Assembly (NCBI GenBank): GCA_015680865.1 | Contig: JADAKE010000020.1 | Location: 62,001 to 126,000 of the forward strand | Length of the DNA: 64,000 nt | From: Enterococcus lacertideformus | GTDB lineage: Bacteria; Bacillota; Bacilli; Lactobacillales; Enterococcaceae | Direction: 5' to 3' | Shown here: positions 55,971 through 64,000 of the stretch, one piece after another | How the letters are laid out: every line of letters starts with the position of its first letter | Numbering within the stretch: position 1 is the first letter of the stretch | The notes under the pieces: generated by a model | What the model was told of the DNA's origin: nothing | Database searches by the model: none | Seen by the model: the letters and a program-made list of their open reading frames with translations, nothing else | Translations under genes and position numbers: made by a program

Positions 55971-58900
55971 TTATCCAAGATGATACCGGACTTTGCTTTG
56001 ACCGCTACCTTCTGTTTCAATTCTTATTTGTTGCACGATCCGTTCTTTTAATTCTCTCACATGACTGATGATCCCAATCATTCTTCCTTCGTTCTCAATT
56101 GTTTCTAATGCTTCAATAGCCATTTCAAGTGCTTCTTCATCTAATGAACCAAAACCTTCATCAATAAAAAGTGCTTCGATCGTTATGCCACCTGTTTGGG
56201 CTTGGATTACTTCGGCTAATGCTAAAGCCAATGATAAAGCTGCAATAAAACTCTCACCACCAGATAGCGTATGGGCCCCTCGTGTCAACCCTGCTTCATC
56301 ATCATAAATATTAATTTCTAACCCTGTTTTTCCACGGTAACTACCGACTTCCTCTGCTAATTCAAATTGATAGCGATTTTTTGTTAAACGTTGCAAACGA
56401 ATATTCGCAACTTCAAGCACTTTTTGTAAATAAACTTGTAAAACATATCGCTCTAAACTCGTTTTTCTAGGATTTTCCCCATTAATCGTTTGAGAGAGCT
56501 GCTGTAGTTGAACTAGCTCATCTAGCTGCTCTTGACTTGCCTGATAGATAGAAGAAAATTCTTCCACAATTTTTTGGTTATTGTTATTTTGTTCATACAA
56601 ACGATAGCAGCTTTCCTGTTGCTCGGAGATCGTTTTTTTTAATTCAGCCAATTGTTGTTGTAGTTTGCTTAACTCAGGAAGAGCTATTTCTAAAGGAATC
56701 CTTTCTAACTGACTTAATCGATCCTCAATAATCAACCGTTCTTCCTCATATTTCGCAATCAATTGACAATTTTGTTTATATTCTGCTGTTTGTTTGGCAA
56801 ATATCAGCACTTCCTTTGTGTCTTCAAAATAGACCTGCTCCATTAGTTTAGAAGAAATTTTTTCTTGGATGAGTCGCAATTTCTTGGTATTTTTTGTCTG
56901 TTGCTCACGAAGGATTACCTGCTGCGCTTGCAACAACTTCATTTCTTGAGAAAAACTGATACCCATCTCTTGTTCTTCAGCTAGCCATTTTTCTTTTAGA
57001 GAAATCGCTTCTTCTAGTTGTTTTACATCTTCAGCTAAATTTTGGATATCCGTGTTTTCTAATTGCTTGGATAAACTGATAATCTCACCTTGTCCTTGTT
57101 GGATTTTTTCTTTCATTTGTATGATTTGATCTTCCATACTCGTTCGTTTATTCGCAATATCAGTCAGTTGTTCCGTCATTCCTTGATACGCAATCTTTGC
57201 TTGACCAATCACTTTTATCCGTTTCTCTAGATTATTTTTGATTATATCTAAGGATATTCCGAGATCATCTGATATCGCAAATTCAAATAATTGTTTCACT
57301 GTTTTTCTCAGCAGGTCTTCTTGTTTTGTGAGTTCGGCTTGTTTGACAGAACTAGATTTTGAAAGCTCATTTATCTTTTGCTTTACTTGTGCTTCATCCG
57401 CTTCATTACGACCAATATTTTGGTTAATTACTTCAAGATTAATTTCTGCTTCTGCTAGTTTTTCTTCAAGTTTAATGATTTCTGTTTGTTCGGGCAACTT
57501 ATGTGTATTTTGTTGCTTTGGATGCTCCACGGAACCACAAACGGGGCATGGTTCATCAGGCTGTAATATCAGTTGCAATCGTGCAATTTGTTGACTTGCC
57601 CATTGACTCTTTAAGGCATCTACTAGATTGCTTTGTTTACTTAGTGCGATTTGATTCATTTGGTGTTGTTTCGTGATTTCTACTAAGTATTCTTGATTCT
57701 CTTTTAATTGCCCTTTTATGTGTTGCCATTGCTCAACACTAATTTGATATTTTTCTTGTTCTTGGCATAGTTTTTCATAACATATTTGATCTTCATGAAG
57801 CTTTTCTTGATCCTCTAACCGTTCGTGTAATTTTCTTTGTTCTTCTTGAATTTGTGCTTGTTTTTGAATAATTTTTTGTTTTTTTTCCTCGAACTTTTCC
57901 TTTTCTAATAGTAAATTTTTATTTTCTAGTTGTTTTTTCTGACATTCTTCAGCAATCGGTAGCAAGCATCTCATCTCTTGCAATGCACTAGCAGAATTTT
58001 GTATTTCATTTTGGACATTCAACCGTTGTGGCGCGCGTGTTTCCCACGCTGTATACACTTGTTTTTTTTGAATCAATTTCGTTGAACAATCTTTTTCTTT
58101 TTTGTCTAGCTCCTCTTGTTCACTTTGATATTCTTGCCTTCTTAACAGTGCATCAACTAATTTTTCCGCAAACTCATAGTGCCTATTCCATTGTTTTTTG
58201 TCATTGATCTTATTTTCTTGTAAAAGTAATTCTTTTTTTTTTTGAGTTAAATGTACTTTTTCTTCTTGCCTAGTTTGTAATACTTCTAGGTGATAACAAG
58301 TATCTTCTAGTTGTTTCTGTTTTTCCTGCAAGTTAGACAGTATTGCTCGCTCTTGCAACAAGCGTTCATGGATTATTTCTTGTTCTTTCTGCCAATAACT
58401 AAGAACAGCATCAAAATTTAAATTTTCAGGCATAATTCCATCTTTGTTGGGCACAAACCGTTTTTGCAATAACGTTAATTCTTGTTCAAAATGATCTAAT
58501 GTCTTTTGATGTTGCTTTGCTTTTTCCTTTAATTGCTCATTTAATAATTGGAAAAATTGTGTACCAAACAAGTTCCGTAAGACAATTTCTTTTTCATTAC
58601 TTGACGAAATCAGAAATTGACGAAATTCTCCTTGTGGCAGTAAGACAATTTGAGAAAATTGCTTCGCATCAAGGTTCATCATCTCTTTGACCAATTGATC
58701 AACTTCATTACGTTTTGTAAATTGCCGCACTTCTTTTCCGGCTTCATCAAAAATCGTCAAAGATACTTTTGCTGTTTGTTTTCTATTGCCCGCACCTTTT
58801 CGTTTAGCTAGTAGCTGTTCGGGCTTACGCTCGATTTTATAACTCATTCCCTGATGTTCAAATGTAAAGAAAACACTGGTTTCTTCTTCTGGTGTTGCAA

Positions 58901-59105
58901 AAAGCGACCGCATTTCTTTCCCACTACGTACTCGGCCAGAAGTTTCACCAAATAAAGCATAAGTCATGCCATCAAAAAGTGTAGTTTTTCCTGCCCCTGT
59001 TTTTCCAGTGATCAAAAAAAGGGGCACTTCTGTTAGTTTAGAAAAATCAATTGTTTCTTCGATAAAAGGTCCAAAATTTTTTAGTCGTAGTTTTTTAGGT
59101 TTCAT
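55971..59105 (-). CDS. sbcC: SbcC, exonuclease subunit C
   Basis: Rad50-like ATPase of the SbcCD nuclease that cleaves DNA hairpins and protein-blocked ends. 1044 residues. N-terminal Walker A G-K-T-G-A-G-K-T-T near residue 34, two long coiled coils, the zinc hook C-P-V-C-G near the middle, the signature L-S-G-G-E-S-F near 945 and Walker B with D-E-G-F-G-S-L-D near 985. It starts six bases after sbcD. Full length and intact; this matters because the window is rich in hairpin repeats. Confidence 0.95.
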   Translation of the reverse strand: MKPKKLRLKNFGPFIEETIDFSKLTEVPLFLITGKTGAGKTTLFDGMTYALFGETSGRVRSGKEMRSLFATPEEETSVFFTFEHQGMSYKIERKPEQLLAKRKGAGNRKQTAKVSLTIFDEAGKEVRQFTKRNEVDQLVKEMMNLDAKQFSQIVLLPQGEFRQFLISSSNEKEIVLRNLFGTQFFQLLNEQLKEKAKQHQKTLDHFEQELTLLQKRFVPNKDGIMPENLNFDAVLSYWQKEQEIIHERLLQERAILSNLQEKQKQLEDTCYHLEVLQTRQEEKVHLTQKKKELLLQENKINDKKQWNRHYEFAEKLVDALLRRQEYQSEQEELDKKEKDCSTKLIQKKQVYTAWETRAPQRLNVQNEIQNSASALQEMRCLLPIAEECQKKQLENKNLLLEKEKFEEKKQKIIQKQAQIQEEQRKLHERLEDQEKLHEDQICYEKLCQEQEKYQISVEQWQHIKGQLKENQEYLVEITKQHQMNQIALSKQSNLVDALKSQWASQQIARLQLILQPDEPCPVCGSVEHPKQQNTHKLPEQTEIIKLEEKLAEAEINLEVINQNIGRNEADEAQVKQKINELSKSSSVKQAELTKQEDLLRKTVKQLFEFAISDDLGISLDIIKNNLEKRIKVIGQAKIAYQGMTEQLTDIANKRTSMEDQIIQMKEKIQQGQGEIISLSKQLENTDIQNLAEDVKQLEEAISLKEKWLAEEQEMGISFSQEMKLLQAQQVILREQQTKNTKKLRLIQEKISSKLMEQVYFEDTKEVLIFAKQTAEYKQNCQLIAKYEEERLIIEDRLSQLERIPLEIALPELSKLQQQLAELKKTISEQQESCYRLYEQNNNNQKIVEEFSSIYQASQEQLDELVQLQQLSQTINGENPRKTSLERYVLQVYLQKVLEVANIRLQRLTKNRYQFELAEEVGSYRGKTGLEINIYDDEAGLTRGAHTLSGGESFIAALSLALALAEVIQAQTGGITIEALFIDEGFGSLDEEALEMAIEALETIENEGRMIGIISHVRELKERIVQQIRIETEGSGQSKVRYHLG

Positions 59106-59111
59106 TACCGA

Positions 59112-60233
59112 TCATTCCGTTTCCATGAGTTCTTGTAATGTTTCTTTCAGCCAAAACTCTTGTTTTTCTGTCAATTCTTCCTTCGTCATTTCCTTGAAGA
59201 ATCCTTGTGCTAATTTTTGAGGATCTTTTGTGATGATTTTTTGTTTTTGACTTTTATTTAACTCTATCCGTCCATTGGTGCGTTCCACTCCCAGAATACG
59301 TTGATAGATCTTTCTTAATTGATTCATCATATTCGGGATAATCGTACGGTCATTCAAATAAATTTGGATATAATTCTCTCGATTAACGACTCGATAAAAA
59401 TCGGGATCAGTTAGCTCTTTAAAGCTCGCAGTTATTTCTTCGATTTCATGTAATGGGGACAACTTACGAAAAGTAAACGATACCTCTCCCGTTAAATCAA
59501 CAATCCATACTCCTTTTTGCTGATTGATTTCTGAAAGTGAGAATTTTAACGGTGAACCACTGTAACGTGCGTTTTTTTGCTGCAATGCTGCTTGATCGTG
59601 TAAATGACCTAAAGCAACATAATCAAATGATTCTAGCAATGTCCCAGAGACAGCGTCTAATCCACCAACTTCGATTTTGGTTTCTGAATCGGACCTTGTA
59701 CTTCCTGTAACAAAAAAATGACTCACTAAAACGTGTTTTTGGGTCGGATCAAACTGTTCTTTCATTTTATCAATTACTTGTTCAAAAGCTTGTTGAATCG
59801 TACGAATACTATCATCTTCAAAATAGATTCTTGCCGAGATTGGTTCAAAATAAGGTAATAAAAAAAATTGAGTTCCTTTAAAAGAAATCGGTTCAAATGA
59901 TTCTTCAAGTCGCGTTTGTAAATAATAATCCGTCTGACTAAACCAAGGAGTTCCTGCAGAAAGACGAATGCTACTATCATGATTTCCCGAGATAGCAAAA
60001 ATCGGAAATCGTTCCTTCAAATTCCATTCAACCATCAATTGATTGAAGACCTCAACGGCATCCACTGAAGGGACGCTTCGATCATACAGATCACCAGCAA
60101 TCACAATCGCATCTACGGTTTCTTCTTTGGCAACTTCTAATATCTTAGAAAGCACATATTTTTGTTCCTCAATTCGATCATATCCTTGTAATTTTTTCCC
60201 AATGTGCCAATCTGCTGTATGTAAAAATCGCAT
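59112..60233 (-). CDS. sbcD: SbcD, exonuclease subunit D
   Basis: Mre11-like Mn-dependent nuclease partner of SbcC. 373 residues with the phosphoesterase motifs H-T-A-D-W-H-I-G-K near residue 5, G-D-L-Y-D-R near 49, G-N-H-D near 83, V-S-H-F near 172 and G-H-L-H near 210. First gene of the sbcDC-SNF2 run. The ATG is at 60231-60233 behind GAGGTGA. Intact. Confidence 0.95.
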   Translation of the reverse strand: MRFLHTADWHIGKKLQGYDRIEEQKYVLSKILEVAKEETVDAIVIAGDLYDRSVPSVDAVEVFNQLMVEWNLKERFPIFAISGNHDSSIRLSAGTPWFSQTDYYLQTRLEESFEPISFKGTQFFLLPYFEPISARIYFEDDSIRTIQQAFEQVIDKMKEQFDPTQKHVLVSHFFVTGSTRSDSETKIEVGGLDAVSGTLLESFDYVALGHLHDQAALQQKNARYSGSPLKFSLSEINQQKGVWIVDLTGEVSFTFRKLSPLHEIEEITASFKELTDPDFYRVVNRENYIQIYLNDRTIIPNMMNQLRKIYQRILGVERTNGRIELNKSQKQKIITKDPQKLAQGFFKEMTKEELTEKQEFWLKETLQELMETE

Positions 60234-60400
60234 CTTATCACCTCAAAAAATGTCCTTCTTATTATTATAACACTTCCACCCTTTACATGATACCTGGGAT
60301 AATTGTGCGAATAAAACCAAAAAGAGCTAACGATCTTTATCCTAACTTTCTTATATGTGTTTCTCTTGAGAAAAAATCATGTTATTTTTTCTGCTTGATT

Positions 60401-61009
60401 TCATAATTTAAAGTCAGGATTAACTTCTTTATCTAACTGATAAAAAGCCGCTTGGGTACGACGTTCAATTTCTGCCATACCTTCTTTATCTGTTTTTTTG
60501 ATATCTGATAAATCAATTGGTTCACCAAAACGAACAACTACACGTTTGCGTTTGAATAAGTCACCTAAAGTAAGCGGTCCTTGATAAACCGCTGGAACGA
60601 TCTTTGCTTTAGACATTTTGGAAATTAATGCCATCCCACCTTTTAACTCAGTTGCATGTCTTGTCCCACTAGGGAACATGATCAATCCTAAATGGGTCGA
60701 TTTTAACATTTTAACTGGTGTTTTTATCACACTAGGTCCCGGATTATCTCTTTTAACCGGAAAAGCATTCGAACGAGTCAAAATGAAACGTAATATTGGA
60801 TTTTTGAATAATTCTTCTTTAGCCATAAAACTAAATTCTTTTGGTGAAGCTGCTATAGCAAGATACAAGGGGTCCCACCAGGTACGATGTGGCGCTACCA
60901 GTATGTAATTCTCATCTTGCGGTAAAACTTCTTTATTTTCATACCGAGCATTTCCATTGATCAATGCTAAAATCACACGGACAAGCCCTCTCATAAATCG
61001 ATAGAACAT
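60401..61009 (-). CDS. plsC: 1-acyl-sn-glycerol-3-phosphate acyltransferase
   Basis: Adds the second acyl chain to make phosphatidic acid at the membrane. 202 residues. The catalytic motif H-R-T-W-W-D is near residue 41, and the glycerophosphate-binding motif appears as F-P-S-G-T-R-H near 112, with Ser where many have Glu. The N-terminal region is hydrophobic and amphipathic. Transcribed alone. AAGGAAGAG before the ATG. Intact. Confidence 0.9.
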   Translation of the reverse strand: MFYRFMRGLVRVILALINGNARYENKEVLPQDENYILVAPHRTWWDPLYLAIAASPKEFSFMAKEELFKNPILRFILTRSNAFPVKRDNPGPSVIKTPVKMLKSTHLGLIMFPSGTRHATELKGGMALISKMSKAKIVPAVYQGPLTLGDLFKRKRVVVRFGEPIDLSDIKKTDKEGMAEIERRTQAAFYQLDKEVNPDFKL

Positions 61010-61137
61010 ATTCTCTTCCTTTCTAGGTGTATGGTCATAGTATGCCTAAAAGTAGGCAACTTTACAAGGCACCTTGGTTCTTTTTTATAAAAATAGTATA
61101 ATACAATCAACTAGTTTTTTCATTTTGGAGGGAACCT

Positions 61138-61873
61138 ATGCTTCACGAAGATGAACGAATCGATCAATTATACGCAAAAGATATTAAAATCATTCAAAGT
61201 CCACATGTTTTTTCTTTTTCGCTAGATGCTGTTTTATTAGCGCATTTTGCACGTGTACCAAAAAAAGGAAGAATCGTCGACCTTTGTACTGGAAATGGTG
61301 CCGTTGGGCTTTTTTTAAGTAAACGCACAAATGCTTTGATTGATGGTGTTGAAATTCAACCACGCTTAGCGGACATGGCAAGACGTAGTATTCAATTAAA
61401 TCATCTCCAACACCAAATGACGATTTACACGCTGGATTTAAACGAGAGTTTATCCGTTATTCGCCACAATTCATGTGATTTGGTCGTATGTAATCCACCT
61501 TACTTTTAAAGGATTACCGACAAATAAAAAAAATCCAAATGAATATTTAGCAATTGCTCGCCATGAAATCCATACCACACTTGAAGATGTGATTAGTATC
61601 TCTAGTAAATTATTAAAAACGAATGGGCATTTTGCGATGGTTCATCGTCCTGATCGCTTTTTACAAATAATAAATGTTATGGAAAAATACCATATTGCCC
61701 CAAAAAAAATCCAATTTGTTTACCCAAAAATGGGCAAAGAAGCAAATATTTTGTTAATAGATGGGATCAAAGAAGGTAAACTAGACGGATTTAAAGTAGC
61801 TTCTCCGCTAATTACTTATGATCTTGATGGTAACTATACGAAAGAAATTCGAGAAATACTTTATGGAAAATGA
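61138..61873 (+). pseudogene. YabB/TrmN6-like tRNA(adenine-N6) methyltransferase, frameshifted
   Basis: Class I methyltransferase of about 245 residues. S-adenosylmethionine motif [10 protein letters not shown] near residue 47 and catalytic N-P-P-Y-F near 121. Immediately after N-P-P-Y the frame is lost at a T run (61504-61508): removing one T gives [11 protein letters not shown] and the normal C-terminal half (E-Y-L-A-I-A-R-H-E). The family methylates A37 of tRNA-Val in other bacteria. It overlaps the GIY-YIG gene by 11 bases, the standard yabB-yazA order. Confidence 0.88.
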
Positions 61874-62147
61874 GCATTATTTTTATGTTTTGTCTTGCAA
61901 AGATCACACGTTTTATGGTGGATACACGACAGATTTATCTAGAAGATTGCAAGAACATAATCGTGGGATAGGAGCTAAATATACACGTTTACAAAAAAGA
62001 AGACCTGTAAAAATGATCCACGCAGAACAATTTACGACACGAAGTGAGGCAACCAAAGCAGAAGCAGCCTTTAAAAAACTTACTCGCCCACAAAAAGTTC
62101 TTTACTTAAATACTCATCTATCCTATGAGTTACCCCACGATTGTTAG
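61863..62147 (+). CDS. GIY-YIG domain protein (UPF0213, YazA-like)
   Basis: 94 residues with a single GIY-YIG fold: Y-F-Y-V-L near residue 5, Y-G-G-Y-T near 18, catalytic Arg in R-R-L-Q-E-H-N near 28, and Glu in S-E-A-T-K-A-E near 63. The start at 61863 overlaps the end of the methyltransferase gene. Role unknown in Firmicutes; often encoded beside tRNA and rRNA methyltransferases. Intact. Confidence 0.9.
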   Translation: MENEHYFYVLSCKDHTFYGGYTTDLSRRLQEHNRGIGAKYTRLQKRRPVKMIHAEQFTTRSEATKAEAAFKKLTRPQKVLYLNTHLSYELPHDC

Positions 62148-62196
62148 GTCATCTAAAAAATAGCTAAAAAAAGATTTTCATCATTAAAATATAACC

Positions 62197-62234
62197 AAAA
62201 ACCACGGAACATTGGATAGATTCCGTGGTTTTCA
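62197..62234. terminator. Bidirectional terminator between the GIY-YIG gene and oatA
   Basis: AAAACCACGGAA pairs with TTCCGTGGTTTT across an 11-base loop, with T-rich sequence on both outer sides. Confidence 0.9.
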
Positions 62235-62309
62235 TTTATTTTTTATGGTAGGTTGATGGTGTTAAAATTTCAACTTCTTTCATCTTTAACTACTCGTCGC
62301 AATTCACTT

Positions 62310-64000
62310 TTATTCAGTTGCACTACTTTCAATAACAGAACGATTTACGCTTTCGTTACTAGTACTACTTGTCTCACTTGTATTAGTTCCCTTTGCTTTA
62401 TCACTACCTAACAAAGCTTCACTTACTAAGTGAATATAGTGGGTCATACCTTCTGGATTCGGATGGACTTGATCATCATAAAACCAATCTCTATGACTGT
62501 TACTATAGCCATACCAATCGATCAAAGTTAGGTTATCGTATTTCTTCGCCATCTGTTCTAATAACGCATTGACATCATTTTGCCAACGTTTTGTAGGAAC
62601 GCGAACATTTACCCAATAAACTTTGCGATCACCTAATGCGCTCATGATACTATCAAATTGAGATTCAGAAAATGCTCCGTTGGTTCCAAGTCCAACCAAA
62701 ACAGTATCTTTTAATAATTTTTGTTTTTTTAGTTCTTCAATATATGGTTCACTGGCATATAACTGTCTACCAACATCTCCATCCACAACTACTTTAGGAT
62801 ATAGTTCCTTTAAATCTGTTGCAGCATCCAGCATCACCGAATCACCAAAAGCAGTCAATTCTAGTTTCTGTGCTTTTTTCCCTTGTTTTGCAGTTAGATT
62901 ATATTTATTAAGAATCGCTTGATCCACTGATCCCGTATTATTTTCTGAATCCTTCTTACTTTCTTCGGCTAACTTTTTACTTTCAGCAATTTGTGCCTGT
63001 AATTTTTTTTGGTCAGCAGTGACAGAATTTTTAGGCGCTGTCACAAAACCAACAAGCGCCACCAGCACCATTAATGTTACTGGGATCACCCATGGTTTCT
63101 GCTTACTTAAAATCGGTTTAGTAAACCAGCCTTTAGCTACTTGGAATGTTTTACTATAATCAAATCGAGCTAAAGGCCGTTCAATATACCTATAAGAAAG
63201 TTCGCTAATAATCAAAATCAAAGAAATCTCAATCAACGTATGCAATAAAACATGATCAGCGATATTTGCTACCTTGGCTTCATAAAAAATCATGACTGGA
63301 AATTGGTACAAATAGATCCCATAACTTCGTTTACCAATCCAAGTAAATACTGGATTGGTTATCCATTTATTCACACTTGCACCTGGGTGAGCAGTTACAG
63401 CAACTAATATCATACAAAAAATACTTACTAAAAGCATGCCACCATAATAAACAAAACTATAATGATCATCTAATAGGAAAAAGAAGAGGACTAATGCAAG
63501 GAGTGAAATCAACCCTGCCAAGTTTAGCACTCGCTTAGCTTGCTTTGGAATATTCTTCTTTAGTCGAGTACTTGGCCAAACAAATGCCAATGCACTACCC
63601 AACCAAATAGAAAACAAGCGTGTGTCCGTTCCGTAATAGACACGAGTAGGGTCACCACCTGGTGTATACATGATCATCATCAAGATCGCTGAAATAAGAG
63701 AAATTCCTAATACAGTATAAACGATCCATTTCTTTTTACGTACAAAGACCATTAATATGACAAAAAGAACAGGCCAAATTAAATAATTCTGCCCTTCTAC
63801 TGCCAGTGACCAAATATGTGTAAAAGGAGACTCATTAGCAAATCGATCAAAATAAGACAAGCCATTTTTAATTTGCCACCAATTATTGTAATACAACAAA
63901 CTACTTACTACTATTCCACGTAGATTATTTAATAATCCCCGCTGAAATAGGGTAATATATGCGGATGCAGTGATTAACAAGAATACCAATCCGGGATATA
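62310..64000 (-). CDS. oatA: OatA-like peptidoglycan O-acetyltransferase, 5' end outside the window
   Basis: More than 560 residues visible; the frame stays open past position 64000. The first part is an acyltransferase-3 membrane domain with about nine helices. Near the C-terminus lies an extracellular SGNH domain: G-D-S-V-M-L-D with the catalytic Ser, G-T-N-G near the Asn, and D-D-Q-V-H-P-N with Asp and His. A charged Lys/Glu linker joins the two. OatA O-acetylates muramic acid and blocks lysozyme. A Ser/Thr-rich tail follows the SGNH domain. Intact in the part seen. Confidence 0.88.
   Translation of the reverse strand, partial: YPGLVFLLITASAYITLFQRGLLNNLRGIVVSSLLYYNNWWQIKNGLSYFDRFANESPFTHIWSLAVEGQNYLIWPVLFVILMVFVRKKKWIVYTVLGISLISAILMMIMYTPGGDPTRVYYGTDTRLFSIWLGSALAFVWPSTRLKKNIPKQAKRVLNLAGLISLLALVLFFFLLDDHYSFVYYGGMLLVSIFCMILVAVTAHPGASVNKWITNPVFTWIGKRSYGIYLYQFPVMIFYEAKVANIADHVLLHTLIEISLILIISELSYRYIERPLARFDYSKTFQVAKGWFTKPILSKQKPWVIPVTLMVLVALVGFVTAPKNSVTADQKKLQAQIAESKKLAEESKKDSENNTGSVDQAILNKYNLTAKQGKKAQKLELTAFGDSVMLDAATDLKELYPKVVVDGDVGRQLYASEPYIEELKKQKLLKDTVLVGLGTNGAFSESQFDSIMSALGDRKVYWVNVRVPTKRWQNDVNALLEQMAKKYDNLTLIDWYGYSNSHRDWFYDDQVHPNPEGMTHYIHLVSEALLGSDKAKGTNTSETSSTSNESVNRSVIESSATE

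Noticed and set aside
1-64000. Reassigned or programmed read-through stop codons to explain the five in-frame stops
   Set aside because: Intact genes end normally at TAA, TAG and TGA, the contexts of the internal stops share no signal, and neighbouring genes carry frameshifts and deletions of the same apparent age. Simple decay is the better explanation.
59-64000. tRNA or rRNA genes
   Set aside because: No cloverleaf-forming sequence with the conserved TTC-loop and no rRNA-like GC-rich block was noticed in spacers; a tRNAscan-SE run would settle this.

Overview
The window looks like a low-GC Gram-positive chromosome from the Enterococcaceae. The best guess is Melissococcus plutonius or a close relative. 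Supporting this are enterococcal-type gene neighbourhoods (nudF-macP-mtnN, coiA-pepF-mecA, efaCBA with a metal-repressor box, sbcDC), AT-rich spacers, and an unusually high load of freshly broken genes. The species call is inference from style and decay pattern, not from a marker gene.

Layout. 1-5.4 kb: mnmA (edge), a DUF1831 gene, a cysteine desulfurase, prs and a broken C39-like cysteine protease. 5.6-10 kb: pepO, then the minus-strand run nudF-macP-mtnN-pncA. 10-16.3 kb: xpaC and telA, an amino-acid permease with a GlcU-type sugar transporter, and a BceRS-like two-component pair with no ABC transporter beside it. 16.4-20.2 kb: a carbohydrate ABC operon in which three of four genes are broken, although a perfect cre site remains. 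20.4-26.5 kb: a manganese catalase with a stop at codon 7, an unidentified 401-residue gene between direct repeats, ohr, a phosphohexomutase, argR and a GyrI-like gene. 26.5-30.4 kb: an MFS pump behind a candidate transcription attenuator, a broken FAD oxidoreductase, and a secreted LysM/transglycosylase-like protein that lost its last residues. 30.8-36.2 kb: broken queG, an uncharacterised gene, broken alpha-carbonic anhydrase, and the EfaCBA manganese transporter with all three genes damaged behind an intact operator. 36.4-44.1 kb: an amino-acid permease, a frameshifted LysM membrane protein, an oxidoreductase with a 55-residue neighbour, and a galactose cluster (broken AraC regulator, broken permease, intact galM and galK, no galT or galE). 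44.3-52.3 kb: two small genes, pepF, broken coiA, mecA, spx, a HAD phosphatase and an IS3 remnant. 52.7-64 kb: a SNF2 helicase, sbcC, sbcD, plsC, a frameshifted methyltransferase, a GIY-YIG protein and an OatA-like acyltransferase running off the edge.

Two themes tie the window together. First, about 19 genes carry one or a few inactivating changes while remaining easy to recognise: homopolymer frameshifts, single nonsense codons, and deletions. They fall in sugar uptake, manganese uptake, oxidative defence, tRNA modification, competence and cell-envelope functions, as expected for a host-restricted bacterium losing dispensable genes. Second, three families of short dispersed repeats with hairpin potential sit at gene ends and in spacers, several of them in terminator position. 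No tRNA, rRNA, CRISPR array or complete insertion sequence was seen. The most open-ended items are the 401-residue gene at 21.7 kb and the leader RNA before the MFS gene at 26.6 kb.
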